A DNA stretch of 64,000 nt, taken from positions 3,100,001 through 3,164,000 of the forward strand of contig CAWIMB010000002.1 in NCBI GenBank assembly GCA_963837155.1, given 5' to 3'. This document shows, piece by piece, positions 25,280 through 34,354 of this stretch. A program made the position numbers and the translations under genes. Position 1 is the first letter of the stretch; every line of letters begins with the position of its first letter. Below the pieces are notes generated by a model. The model saw nothing but the letters and a program-made list of their open reading frames with translations. It had not been told where the DNA came from and ran no database searches. Origin of the DNA: DASQHW01 sp963837155. GTDB lineage: Bacteria > Actinomycetota > Acidimicrobiia > IMCC26256 > PALSA-610.

Positions 25280-26587
25280 TCACCCCTTCGTCTGCGCGAT
25301 CACACGCGCGAGCTCAGCGCTGCCGTTCGCAACCCACGCCCGATCCGCGGGAGCGGGAGCGGTGGTGCCGTACACCGGTTGGGCGTTGGCGCTCAAGATG
25401 CGTTCCTTCGTCGCCCGCGTCAGCGCCGGGTAGCCGTGGCGCTCTTGCAGCGCGGGCGGAATGGTGAACGAGCGGAAGGCGTCGATCAGCGGTTGCGGGG
25501 ATCCGTACCACACGCAATCGGTGCCCCACACGATCCGCTCCGGACCGAGCGCCGCCAGCAGCTTGCCGAGCACATGCGCGGCCTCGAGTGGCCGCCGCAG
25601 CATCAAGAACCACGTGGTGCCGAGCTCGGCATACACGTTCCCGCCCGGCCCGACGCCGGCCGCGGTAAGACTTTGCACGAGCCGGTCGACGCCGCGCGAC
25701 GTGTCATCGGCAGGCGCGTCGAGGTCGTAGCCCGAGTGGTACACGACGAACGTGATGTCTGGGAACGCGGCCGCCGCCGGTCCGATGTCGCGCGGTGAGG
25801 AAGCGGCGATGCCACCCCCGATGCCCTTGTGCGTCGCGACGAGGCGCGGTCCGAGCGCGCGCACACGCTCGAGGAACGGGAAGCCGACCTCGTCGTCGTC
25901 GAGGAACCACCCACCGGTCGGGGACGCCTTCGTCGGCGGGCCCCACAGCGTGTAGCACTTCCAACCCGACGGCCGCAGCTGCGCCGCCCACTCCCCCATC
26001 GCGTCGAGCTCGGCGGGTCCGAGGTTCGGGTGCACGATCGTGTGCGTGAGCACCCGCCCGGTGCCGGCGTAGCGATCGACAACATCGCGCGCGGCGGCGA
26101 TCTGAGCGTTGGTCAGCACATTGTCGTCCGCCGGTCCGGGCGTCGAGGTCAACAACGCCACCGCGGTCTCCGACGCGCCGAACACCAGCGCCGCCCACGC
26201 CGCGCCGTCGATGAGCGCGGGATCGATGGTGCCGGACCAGCGATCGGGATCGGCCGTCTGCAAGAACGCGCCCAGCGCGTGGGCGGCCGAGCCGTGCCAT
26301 TGGCCGGGATCGACGAAGTGCGTCTGCACGTCGATGACCGGCGCGTCGCCCCCGAACGCGGCTTCGGCTGCGTCGAGGTCGAGTGTCGCGTCCTCGGGAA
26401 CGTCGTAGAAGCCGCCGCCGTGCGCGGCGTCGATCGCCCGCAACGTTGCAGCAGTCCCCCGCCGGTCGAGCGCGTCCGCCGGGGAGGAGAACGCGAGGCG
26501 GGCCAGGGCCTCCCGCTCCCTTCCGGACCACGGCGGTGGCGCGTACTCGTCGGTCGCACGACGCTGGAGCAACGGCGGCACGATCAC
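25280..26587 (-). CDS. Amidohydrolase-family protein (amidohydrolase 2 type)
   Basis: About 435 residues. Metal-site strand VIDVQTHFVDPGQW near residue 92 matches the H-x-H type entry (Q-T-H here). HTIVHPNLGPAELD, VATHKGIGGG, VVYHSGYD and GTDCVWYGSPQPLIDAFR supply the later His and the conserved Asp of the barrel. The GTG at 26587 was chosen because TAGGTT lies 7 nt before it, giving a leaderless start; a second GTG is at 26581. First gene of the operon with the hydrolase and P450. These proteins include decarboxylases and hydrolases of aromatic or lactone intermediates. Confidence 0.82.
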   Translation of the reverse strand: MIVPPLLQRRATDEYAPPPWSGREREALARLAFSSPADALDRRGTAATLRAIDAAHGGGFYDVPEDATLDLDAAEAAFGGDAPVIDVQTHFVDPGQWHGSAAHALGAFLQTADPDRWSGTIDPALIDGAAWAALVFGASETAVALLTSTPGPADDNVLTNAQIAAARDVVDRYAGTGRVLTHTIVHPNLGPAELDAMGEWAAQLRPSGWKCYTLWGPPTKASPTGGWFLDDDEVGFPFLERVRALGPRLVATHKGIGGGIAASSPRDIGPAAAAFPDITFVVYHSGYDLDAPADDTSRGVDRLVQSLTAAGVGPGGNVYAELGTTWFLMLRRPLEAAHVLGKLLAALGPERIVWGTDCVWYGSPQPLIDAFRSFTIPPALQERHGYPALTRATKERILSANAQPVYGTTAPAPADRAWVANGSAELARVIAQTKG

Positions 26588-26594
26588 GGGCCGG

Positions 26595-26604
26595 AACCTA
26601 TCCT
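26595..26604. promoter_or_regulatory. Overlapping divergent -10 elements
   Basis: AACCTATCCT reads TATCCT on plus, 8 nt before the GH4 ATG, and TAGGTT on minus, 7 nt before the amidohydrolase GTG. The two hexamers share TA. This is a symmetric promoter serving two leaderless divergent genes. Confidence 0.6.
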
Positions 26605-26612
26605 CTCCGCGC

Positions 26613-27907
26613 ATGGCGAAGATCACGTTCATCGGCGCCGGGAGCACGGTGTTCGCGCGCAACCTGCTCGGCGACATCCTCGGCCACGAGGAGCTCGCGG
26701 CATCGGAGATCACGCTCTTCGATATCGACGGCGCGCGGCTCGCGACGTCGGAGCTCGTTGCTCGGCGCGTCGCCGACGCGCTCGACGCGCCGGTCAAGAT
26801 CACGGCAACCACCGACCGGCGAGCCGCCCTCGACGGCGCCGACTACGCGATCAACATGATCCAGGTCGGCGGGTACGAACCGTGCACCGTCACCGACTTC
26901 GAGGTGCCGAAGCAGTTCGGGCTCCGGCAGACCATCGCCGACACCCTCGGGATCGGCGGCATCATGCGCGGGCTCCGCACGATCCCGGTGCTCCTCGAGA
27001 TGACCGCCGACATGCACGACCTGTGCCCCGACGTGTGGTTCTTGAACTACACGAACCCCATGGCGATCAACTGCCGCGCGATCACCGCGCGGGCGAGATC
27101 CGAACGGTTGGGTTGTGCCACAGCGTGCAGGGCACCGCGTTCGAGCTGTCACTCGACCTCGGTGTGCCGTACCGGGAAATCGATTATCTCGCGGCCGGCA
27201 TCAATCACATGGCGTTCTACCTGCGCTTCGAACGCGACGGCGAGGATCTGTACCCGCGCCTGCGGGAGCTCGCCGCGTCGGGCCGCGTGCCTGATGGCAA
27301 CCGGGTGCGGTACGAGATGCTCAAGCACCTCGGCTACTTCGTCACCGAATCGAGCGAGCACTTCGCCGAGTACGTGCCCTGGTTCATCAAGCGCGACCGG
27401 CCCGATCTGATCGATCGGTTCAACGTCCTCCTCGACGAGTACCCACGCCGGTGTGTCGGCCAGATCGAGGGCTGGGAAGCCGAGCGCAAGCGACTCGAAG
27501 GTGGCGGGCCCATTGAAGTGCGCCCGAGCTTCGAGTACGCGGCCACCATCATCCGCAGCATCGAGACCGGCAAGCCGCGCGTCATCTACGGGAACGTGCC
27601 GAACGACGACCTGATCGACGACCTCCCGGCCGGGTGCACGGTCGAGGTGCCGTGCCTGGTCGACGGCAACGGCGTGCAACCGACGCGCATCGGTGCGCTG
27701 CCGCCTCAGCTCGCAGCGCTCATCCGTACGAACGTCAACGTGCAGGAGCTCACCGTCGAAGCCGCGCTCACCGGATCGCGCGACCACGTGTATCACGCCG
27801 CGATGCTCGACCCTCACACCGCAGCCGAGCTCGACCTCGACCAGATCCACGCGCTCGTCGACGCGTTACTCGACGCCCACGACGACTGGATCCCCTTGCT
27901 GCAGTGA
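26613..27907 (+). CDS. GH4-family alpha-galactosidase/6-phospho-glycosidase-like, frameshifted
   Basis: About 431 residues after joining frames, normal for GH4. The NAD site is ITFIGAGSTVFARNLLGDIL at residues 4-23. IGGIMRGLRTIPVLLEM, then NYTNPMAINC (sugar/metal Asn), CHSVQG (metal Cys/His) and AGINHMAFYLRF follow. The break lies near 27090: frame one reads ITARARSE, the next reads EIRTVGLCHSVQ. GH4 enzymes use NAD and Mn to cleave glycosides by redox-assisted elimination; the sequence is closest to the MelA type. Leaderless ATG. It ends 1 nt before the convergent carotenoid oxygenase gene. Confidence 0.88.
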
Positions 27908-27908
27908 G

Positions 27909-29369
27909 TTACGTCGGCGCCCAGCAGGCATGGGTGCCGCTCGAAATGCGCTCGGGCAAGCGGATCCGAGCCACGGGCCCGGCGGTGATGTCGGCCGCGT
28001 TCAGGACGAGGCACTCCGAGCGGTCCGCGTTCATGTCGGTCACGAACGTCACGAGATAGCCGTCGTCCTCGGCGGTCGCGTTCCGGCGCGGTGCCATCGG
28101 CGTCTCGCTGCCGAACACGCCGTCGCCGAACGCGTAGCGCTCCTCGTGCCCGGTCTCCAGGTCGACCTTCACGATGCCGTCGAACAGGAACCAACCCGGT
28201 GCGCCGGTCATGTTGTACGAGTAGCGGTACGGCTGTCCGGCCCGCTGCCCGTTGATCATCGGGAACTCCATGATCCGATCCGACAACACCTCTTCTTTGG
28301 TGTTGCCGGTCGCGAGGTCGAACCGCCACCGGTGCAGACGCGTCTCCATCCGGTTCATGTCGATACCGCGGAACGCACGCTTGTAGCGGTCGGTCTCGCC
28401 GTCGGCGGCGGGAATCGGCGCGCCTTGGAAGTACCCGTCGAGCACGATCTCGTCGCCGTCCTCGAACGCGTTCGCCCAGTGCAAGACGTACGTCGGCTCG
28501 GCTTCGAACCACCGGATGTCGGAGGTCTGACCCCGCCGGGGCACGATCGCGAAACGGGTCGGCAGGTCGGGCCGCCACTTCGGCACGTTCAGACCCTGGG
28601 CGAGCAAGTCGGCGTCCCAGAACAGCGGGCAGTCGTTGAGGATCGCGTAGTTCTCGGTGAACGCCATGTCGTGCGGTAGGCGCGGGCCGGGCAGCGGCAC
28701 GTCGATCCAGTGCACCAACTCGTGCGACGCGTCGACCACGCCGTAGTGCATGTACGGCGCGTTCGTCGAGTAGTTGAACACGAGCATCTCGCCGGTGCGC
28801 TCATCGACCTTCTGGTGTGCACTGATGCCCCACTCGGCCGGGAACTTGCCGCTCCACGTCTCTCTTCCGAGCTGCTCGAGCGTGGTCGGATCGAACATGT
28901 ACAGGTCGCCGCACTGGTAGTGCGACGTCAGCGCACGCCCCGCGTGCACGACGACGTCAGTGCTCGAGGCATCCTTCAACCGGGTGCGCGCGCCCCAGCC
29001 GTCCTCGCGAATCGACCGGGCCGGGGGCTCGAGGATCCCGGCCCACAACGGCGCGCCCGCTTCGTTTTCGGCCGTCAGCCCCAGCGTGCGAACGAACCGG
29101 TTGCGATACTCGGCGTGCCCGTTCCGGAAGCGCATCATGTGCACCATGCCGTCACCGTCGAACGGGTGGTAGCGGCCGATCGCGTCGTGCACCGGATTCT
29201 CGGTGTTCCGGAGATAGACGCCGTCGAAGTCGTCGGGAATCTCGCCGATGACGTCGAGGTCGGTCGCGTCGTATTCGACCATGTTCGGCGCCCACGCGCC
29301 GGTGCGGTACGGGTGGTCGTCGCCCTCGGGCAACGTCGACAGCATGCGACCCACGACGTTCACGTTCAT
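27909..29369 (-). CDS. Carotenoid cleavage oxygenase family protein
   Basis: A 486-residue protein of the seven-bladed propeller family. The four iron-binding histidines appear in order: ISAHQKVDE, LPHDMAFTENY, VLHWANAFEDGDE and SSGTHACWAPT at the end. DGVYLRNTENPVHD and HPFDGDGMVHMMRF form the typical N-terminus. It oxidatively cleaves conjugated double bonds (carotenoids, stilbenes or lignostilbene-like compounds). The ATG at 29369 gives MNVNVVGRM. It is divergent from a lipoprotein gene, with 97 nt between starts. Confidence 0.92.
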   Translation of the reverse strand: MNVNVVGRMLSTLPEGDDHPYRTGAWAPNMVEYDATDLDVIGEIPDDFDGVYLRNTENPVHDAIGRYHPFDGDGMVHMMRFRNGHAEYRNRFVRTLGLTAENEAGAPLWAGILEPPARSIREDGWGARTRLKDASSTDVVVHAGRALTSHYQCGDLYMFDPTTLEQLGRETWSGKFPAEWGISAHQKVDERTGEMLVFNYSTNAPYMHYGVVDASHELVHWIDVPLPGPRLPHDMAFTENYAILNDCPLFWDADLLAQGLNVPKWRPDLPTRFAIVPRRGQTSDIRWFEAEPTYVLHWANAFEDGDEIVLDGYFQGAPIPAADGETDRYKRAFRGIDMNRMETRLHRWRFDLATGNTKEEVLSDRIMEFPMINGQRAGQPYRYSYNMTGAPGWFLFDGIVKVDLETGHEERYAFGDGVFGSETPMAPRRNATAEDDGYLVTFVTDMNADRSECLVLNAADITAGPVARIRLPERISSGTHACWAPT

Positions 29370-29466
29370 CGTTGCCACACTACGCCCGGCTCGCGCTGGA
29401 ACGTCTTTTCCGGCTGACATACGGCGCGTTCGCCGTCGAAAACGGTTCCGGTACTGTGCGCCGATC

Positions 29467-29932
29467 ATGGCCAGGCTGGCGTCCGTCGCAGTACTGATAT
29501 CTATCGTCGTCGCGCTCGCCGGATGTAGCGACTGGGACAACGCGGCCAAGCGAGTCGCGCGCGACATGCAACGCATCGGCTACGGCTGCCAGGATTTTCA
29601 GGCCACCGACACGCACGCCCTGGGCTCGCACGGCATCACGGCTGCGGGCAGCTGCAGCGTCAAGGGACAACTCGTGACGATCAGCGTGTTCAAGAACGGC
29701 GGCGCGTTGGACGTGGATCGGGCGACGAGTGCCGCGAACTGCCGCGCCAGCGCCCCAGCCGGGCCGCGCCATTCAAGCGAACCCCTATGTGCGCACCGGC
29801 CGGGCTGTCATCGAGGCGGTGTTCCTCAACGCCAACACGCAATCTCCGGCTGCGGTCAGCGCGTTCTGGGCGCCGATCGCCAGCGACATCGCGTCCGCGA
29901 CCCACGGCCACGTCGAAACGCCCCTCTGCTGA
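29467..29932 (+). CDS. Small secreted lipoprotein, frameshifted
   Basis: The ATG at 29467 follows TACTGT by 9 nt. A lipoprotein signal (ASVAVLISIVVALAGCS) places a lipidated Cys near residue 20. The mature part has four more cysteines (GYGCQDF, GSCSVKG, AANCRA, and final PLC). The frame changes near 29750, after which PYVRTGRAVIEAVFLNANTQSP and a short tail end at TGA. Span 3n+1. The cysteine spacing suggests a small disulfide-bonded domain; family not recognised. Confidence 0.7.
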
Positions 29933-29953
29933 CATCGCCTCGGTTCGGACTGC

Positions 29954-29997
29954 AGGGCGGATGTGAGGAGGGGGGAGCTCACCTCAACATCCGCCCT
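29954..29997 (+). terminator. Hairpin after the lipoprotein gene
   Basis: Arms AGGGCGGATGT / ACATCCGCCCT are perfect, and the stem continues with GAGG/CCTC after one bulged base, with a loop of about 14 nt. It begins 22 nt after the stop. There is no T-tract, so it is a strong hairpin rather than a classic intrinsic terminator. Confidence 0.6.
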
Positions 29998-30229
29998 ACA
30001 GCGGTGCGCCCCGCCGCCGGCTGTTGCCGCCCCGGCCGCCGACGCCGAGCAAGCAGCTGCTGCGCGCCCGTGAACTCGGCGCGCGCAACCCGATCAATCT
30101 GCTGTCTCCTCGTGCGCGGCAGGGAGCCACCCCGCCGCCGCAGAACCCCGCCTCATGCTTCCCGCCCTCGCGTCGCACGATGGTCACGCGACGTGCGGGA
30201 ATCGTAGGTCGACTCCGACGATTACGGGA

Positions 30230-30406
30230 TGGGCCGATCGGCCCACTGTCGAGGCGGGCGGCGACCTCGTCGTCGTCGTGCTCCGCGCCGACGGCCGGCG
30301 CAACGACAAGGCCGCGGGCTACGGCGCCATGCACGCGTTCAACGCCCGCAACGGCAAGATCACTCGGTTCCGCGAGTACGTCGACATCGACGAGGCGATC
30401 GGCTGA
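30230..30406 (+). pseudogene. Remnant of a SnoaL/NTF2-like protein, C-terminus
   Basis: The last ~58 codons read GGDLVVVVLRADGR, then GYGAMHAFNARNGKITRFREYVDIDEAIG and a stop. The A-F-x-x-x-x-G-K-I-x-R-F-R-E-Y-x-D end is characteristic of SnoaL-like proteins. The N-terminal ~75 residues cannot be found in any nearby frame. The surrounding gap 29998-30229 and 30407-30599 shows no gene. Confidence 0.5.
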
Positions 30407-30599
30407 GCCTGCAGCGCGGGTGTGAGGCACGGGATCGCGCACCCCACACCCACGCGAGCTCACGGGGTGTTCGAGCGCGCTCCTCGAGAACATTCCCGCC
30501 TCATGACTCCCGGCCCCACGTCCCACGAGGTCGCGTGACGTCTTCGGAGCATACGGCCGCGTCGATGAGCTCGGGATAGGCCGATCGGCCTACTCGCGG

Positions 30600-30966
30600 T
30601 CAGCCGACTTGCGTGCCGGGGTCGTCGGTACGCGGCGCCGAGATCGACGGAAGCTCCGCGATCACCGGCCGGCGCGCCACGAGCTCGGGATCCGGCCGGG
30701 GCGTACGGCGACCTGTGACAGCGTGCGCGCCGCTGGCACGCCTCGCGCAGCGGGGCGATCTCATCGAGAACGCGTACGTTCGGCAACGCGATCACGTGCT
30801 CTTCGACCGGCGGTTCGGGACGGGGCTCCTCCGCGATCGTTCGCAACGCGGAGACTGCCTTGGAGAATCTGCGGATGGAGTCAGCCTTGCGGCGGGTGCG
30901 GCGGGCCACGAAAACGGCGAGCAGCACGAGCAGCACTACGGCACCTGCGACGGCTTCGATGAGCAC
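30600..30966 (-). CDS. Single-pass membrane protein of unknown family, frameshifted
   Basis: About 122 residues after joining frames. GTG start with GAGGTG upstream. An N-terminal helix (LIEAVAGAVVLLVLLAVFVA) is followed by a basic anchor RRTRRKADSIRRF and a soluble proline-rich tail with EEPRPEPPVEEHVIALPNV. The frame changes near 30735, and the second frame (TPRPDPELVARRPVIAELPSIS) ends at 30600. Same proline/acid character in both frames and a span of 3n+1 support one gene. Function unknown. Confidence 0.6.
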
Positions 30967-31179
30967 CGGACACCTCTTTCGTGTGTCCCCCGAGGAGCAC
31001 TGAGCATGCCCCTCGGCGACACGTTTCACACTGCTGCTCAACCCTGGTGCGCGATCGCGTCGCCCGATTTCTGTTCGCGCCCACGAACAAAACGATTTCA
31101 CTCCATGCGAAGAACGCGCGCAAGAAGAAAATTCGGTTTACGTGTTCAGGCAACGTGTCCGACAGAACACGTCATCGCA

Positions 31180-31611
31180 TCACCCCACGCGGGTCATCAG
31201 CTCCACGCGCGTGCCGTCGGGATCGGCGATGAACACCATTTCGACACCGAGCACGGCACGCGTGTCCGGCAGGATCGTTCCGCCCAGCCCAACGAGACGC
31301 GCGGAAACCGCGTCGAGATCGTCGACAATGAACGAGACGTGCGTGAAGCCCAGTTCGTTCCGTCGAATGGCCGGCGCGCCTTCCGGATCCGGTGCCGCGA
31401 AATGCAACAACTCGATCTTCAGCGCTCCGTGCGTGATCATTTGTGACCGCAGCCGGACCGGTCCGATGACCTCGAGCGCACGGTCGAGACCGGGAAGCAT
31501 CGTGTCGTCGAGCTCGTAACTCTCGGCGCGCTCGAACCCCAGACCCTCACAGTAGAAACGCAGGGACCGGTCCAGATCGGCGACGCAGAGCCCGATGTGG
31601 GACGGTTTTAG
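31180..31611 (-). CDS. VOC-family (glyoxalase/dioxygenase-fold) protein, start uncertain
   Basis: About 140 residues with two beta-alpha-beta-beta-beta units. The first has PSHIGLCVADLDRSLRFYCEGLGF and the second has ELGFTHVSFIVDDLDAVSARLVGLGG, ending IADPDGTRVELMTRV. Metal ligand candidates are His of SHIG, His of FTHVSF and Glu of VELM. No ATG, GTG or TTG occurs in frame between the TauD stop and the first strand. A TAATG overlap with the TauD stop may have been lost by a small base change, or a rare start is used. Cotranscribed with TauD. Confidence 0.8.
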   Translation of the reverse strand, partial: LKPSHIGLCVADLDRSLRFYCEGLGFERAESYELDDTMLPGLDRALEVIGPVRLRSQMITHGALKIELLHFAAPDPEGAPAIRRNELGFTHVSFIVDDLDAVSARLVGLGGTILPDTRAVLGVEMVFIADPDGTRVELMTRVG

Positions 31612-32528
31612 AACGGCCGGTCGCCCTTGATCGCAACCCGCTCCATCACACGCCGGCGCGGGTAGTAGTCCGATGAGGCGTAGTGCTGGGTCGAGCGGTT
31701 GTCCCAGAACGCGACGGTGCCCGGCTCCCACCGCAACCGCACCTGCCATTCCGGATGCATCGCCTGTTGGCAGAGCCGATCGAGCAGCCACTCGCTCTCG
31801 TCATCGTCAAGACCGACGATGCGTTCGGTAAAGAACGCGTTGACGAACAGTGTCTTGCGGCCGGTTTCGGGATGGGTCCGCACGACTGGGTGCTCGACGG
31901 GCGGGTACTGCTCGAGCATTTCGGCCTTGCGCTCGTCCGACATGGCGAACCCGAACACGTGCACGAACGAATGCACCGCGCGCATCCCGTCGATCCGGTC
32001 GCGGAGGTCCTCGGGGAGGTTCTCGTACGCACACGCCATGTCGGCCCACAACGTGTCGCCGCCCCGATCGGGCACCTCGATGGCGCGCAGGATCGAACCC
32101 AGTGCGGGCTCGGTGCGCCATGTGACGTCGCTGTGCCAGCCGTTCTCGGTGCCGACACTGCCCGGCTTGGTCAGGTCGTCGCCCTTCTCGAACCGGACGA
32201 CCTCGGACGAGTCTCCCTGCTTGAGGAAGGGATGGTGCTCGAGATCGCCGAATGCGCGCGCGAACTCGAGCTGCTCGGCGGACGTGAGGTGCTGGTCGCG
32301 GAAGAACAGCACCTTCCATTCGAGCAACGCGTGCCGGATCTCGTCCCGAGTGACGTCATCGAGGGGCACCGACAGGTCGACGCCGCGCACCTCGGCGCCG
32401 ATGACGTCGGTGTACGGCTCGAGTTTCAGCCGCGTGTACGCACGTTCGGTCCATCCGTCGGGGGTGCGGCGTACGACGCGCGGTCCCACACCCCAGGTCA
32501 TCGCTCGCGTCAGGCCGGTCCCCCGCAT
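31608..32528 (-). CDS. TauD/TfdA-family Fe(II)/2-oxoglutarate dioxygenase
   Basis: About 306 residues from the ATG at 32528. LFFRDQHLTSAEQLEFARAFGDLEHHP is the family N-terminal block. The iron ligands are His and Asp of NGWHSDVTW and the distal His of NRSTQHYASSDY, and the 2-oxoglutarate Arg lies in RRRVMERVAI. It hydroxylates or releases sulfonate, alkylsulfate or herbicide-like groups depending on subfamily. The start was chosen from TAACGT 8 nt upstream on the minus strand. It is divergent from an MFS exporter and coupled to the VOC gene. Confidence 0.9.
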   Translation of the reverse strand: MRGTGLTRAMTWGVGPRVVRRTPDGWTERAYTRLKLEPYTDVIGAEVRGVDLSVPLDDVTRDEIRHALLEWKVLFFRDQHLTSAEQLEFARAFGDLEHHPFLKQGDSSEVVRFEKGDDLTKPGSVGTENGWHSDVTWRTEPALGSILRAIEVPDRGGDTLWADMACAYENLPEDLRDRIDGMRAVHSFVHVFGFAMSDERKAEMLEQYPPVEHPVVRTHPETGRKTLFVNAFFTERIVGLDDDESEWLLDRLCQQAMHPEWQVRLRWEPGTVAFWDNRSTQHYASSDYYPRRRVMERVAIKGDRPF

Positions 32529-32535
32529 CGGCCGG

Positions 32536-32542
32536 TACGTTA
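32536..32542. promoter_or_regulatory. Overlapping divergent -10 elements (TACGTTA)
   Basis: TACGTT on plus lies 6 nt before a CTG that begins the MFS frame. TAACGT on minus lies 8 nt before the TauD ATG. The two hexamers overlap by five bases, giving one symmetric promoter for two leaderless genes. Confidence 0.55.
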
Positions 32543-32547
32543 GGCGC

Positions 32548-34216
32548 CTGGGCCCAGTCGCGACAGAAGAAATCGAGCCGGATCTCGATCCCCGCCGGTG
32601 GTTCGCGGCCGCGGTCGTCATCGTGTCGGTGATCATCCCGGTCCTCGACAACACGATCCTCTACGTCGCGATCCCCACGATCGGCCGTGAGTTCGGCGCC
32701 GATCTCCCCAGCCTCCAGTGGGTGATCACCGGGTACTCGCTGACGTTCGCAACGCTCGTCATCATCGGCGGTCGCCTCGGCGACATGTTCGGGCACCGCC
32801 GCACGTTCATCATCGGGGTTTCGATCTTCGGCTTCGGCTCGTTCTTGGCGGCGGTCTCGACCTCCGTACCGACGCTGTTCCTCGGCGAAGCGGTCATCGA
32901 GGGCATCGGCGCGTCGCTGATGCTGCCGGCGACGCTCGCGATCCTGTCGACGACGTTTCAGGGGCCCGAACGCGTGCGTGCGTTCGCGGCGTGGGGTGGC
33001 GTCGCGGGAATCGCGGTGGCGTTCGGGCCGATCGTCGGGGGTGTGCTGACGAGCAGACGCGTCGTGGCGGTGGGCGTTCGGCATCAACGTGATCGTGGCG
33101 CCGGTGATCGTTGTCGGTGCGTTGCTTTTCATGCGCCCCGACCGCGGCGCGGATCGGCGCCGCGCACTCGACTGGCCCGGTGCGCTGCTCGTGGCGGGCG
33201 GCTCGTTCAGCCTCGTCTTCGGCTTGAGCGAAGGCGCGACGTATGGCTGGTGGGCGCCGGTGAAGGATCTCACGGTCGCGAGCCGTTCGGTGTGGCCCGC
33301 GAGCCGCGCCGTCTCGATCATTCCGTTCGCGTTCCTCGTCGCGCTGACGCTGTTCACCACCTTCGTAGTGGTGGAGCGCCGGAAGGAACGTGAGGCGCGC
33401 GATCCGCTGTTCGAGTTCGGCCAGCTCCGTCACCTCGGCTTCCGGTACGGGCTGCTGACAACGATGGTGCTCGCGATGGGACAGTTCGGGCTCCTGTTCG
33501 TCCTGCCGGTGCTGCTCCAGGACGGCAAGCATCTCTCCGCGTGGAGAACGGGCCTCTGGCTGATCCCCCAGGGTGCGGTGATGGCGGTGGCGGCTCCCAT
33601 CGGCGGACGACTGGCGAACCGGTTCAGCATCACCGGCATCGTGCGGGCCGGGCTCGCGCTCGAAGCCGTAGGCCTCGGCATATGCGCGATTGCAGCTTCG
33701 GAAGACGTGACGTTCCTGTCATTGTTGCCGGGGCTTGTGCTCTTCGGCATCGGCGTCGGGTTCGCGAGCTCGCAGCTGACGAACGTGATCATGTCCGACG
33801 TCGACCCCGACAAGACCGGCGTTGCAGCCGGCACCAACACCACCGTGCGCCAGGTCGGTCTCGCGCTCGGTATCGCGGTCTTTGCATCCTTCCTTCACGT
33901 GCTGACGATCAGAAACGCGGCCTCCTCGCTGCGGAGCGCACCACTGCCCGAGCCGGTGAAATCGGCGGCGCTCAGTGCGGTCCACGCTCAGGGCGTCAAC
34001 TTCGCACCACCGGCCGGCACCGCGGCTCATGACGCGTCGACGCTGCAACACATCGCCGAATCGGCGGTCGCAGCCGGCGCCCGTCCCGCGTTGTTGTTCG
34101 CGTCCGCGGTCGTTGCCTTGGGCACCGCGCTCTCGTTCCTGATTCCACGCGTCACTGTTGCCCGGCAAGGAATCGCCGAGACGACCGTCGAGGCGCTCAC
34201 GTCCGAAATGGTGTGA
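32548..34216 (+). CDS. MFS transporter, DHA2-type (14-helix), frameshifted
   Basis: About 556 residues after joining frames. The first helices contain VLDNTILYVAIPTIGREFGADLPSLQWVITGYSLTFATLVIIGGRLGDMFGHRR, the DHA2 motif set (LDxTIVNVALP-like and GRLGD-GHRR). The motif C region is GVAGIAVAFGPIVGGVLTSR. The frame changes near 33065, after which WRWAFGINVIVAPVIVVG and eight further helices follow. The likely start is CTG at 32548, since no ATG/GTG/TTG exists nearby in frame and TACGTT lies 6 nt ahead. It exports drugs or metabolites; the divergent TauD gene suggests a shared context. Confidence 0.85.
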
Positions 34217-34354
34217 GACGCGGGACCGACCGGCGGGCCAAGGTGGTGACGCCCCCACCTCATCCCCGTTCGCCACCACGCCCCGCCCGCGCCGTCCGTG
34301 GCAATGCGGAGCCTACGGAGTCGCTGCCGCGAACCAATAGGCCACGCGGCCCAG

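Noticed and set aside
25829..27907. A long plus-strand frame joined to the GH4 C-terminus
   Set aside because: Its first 260 residues are antisense to the amidohydrolase and Arg-rich; the real N-terminus is in the frame starting at 26613.
34260..34354. Extended C-terminus of the second P450
   Set aside because: A one-base slip near 34391 explains the loss of the usual LPVRLA end; the extension is low-complexity.
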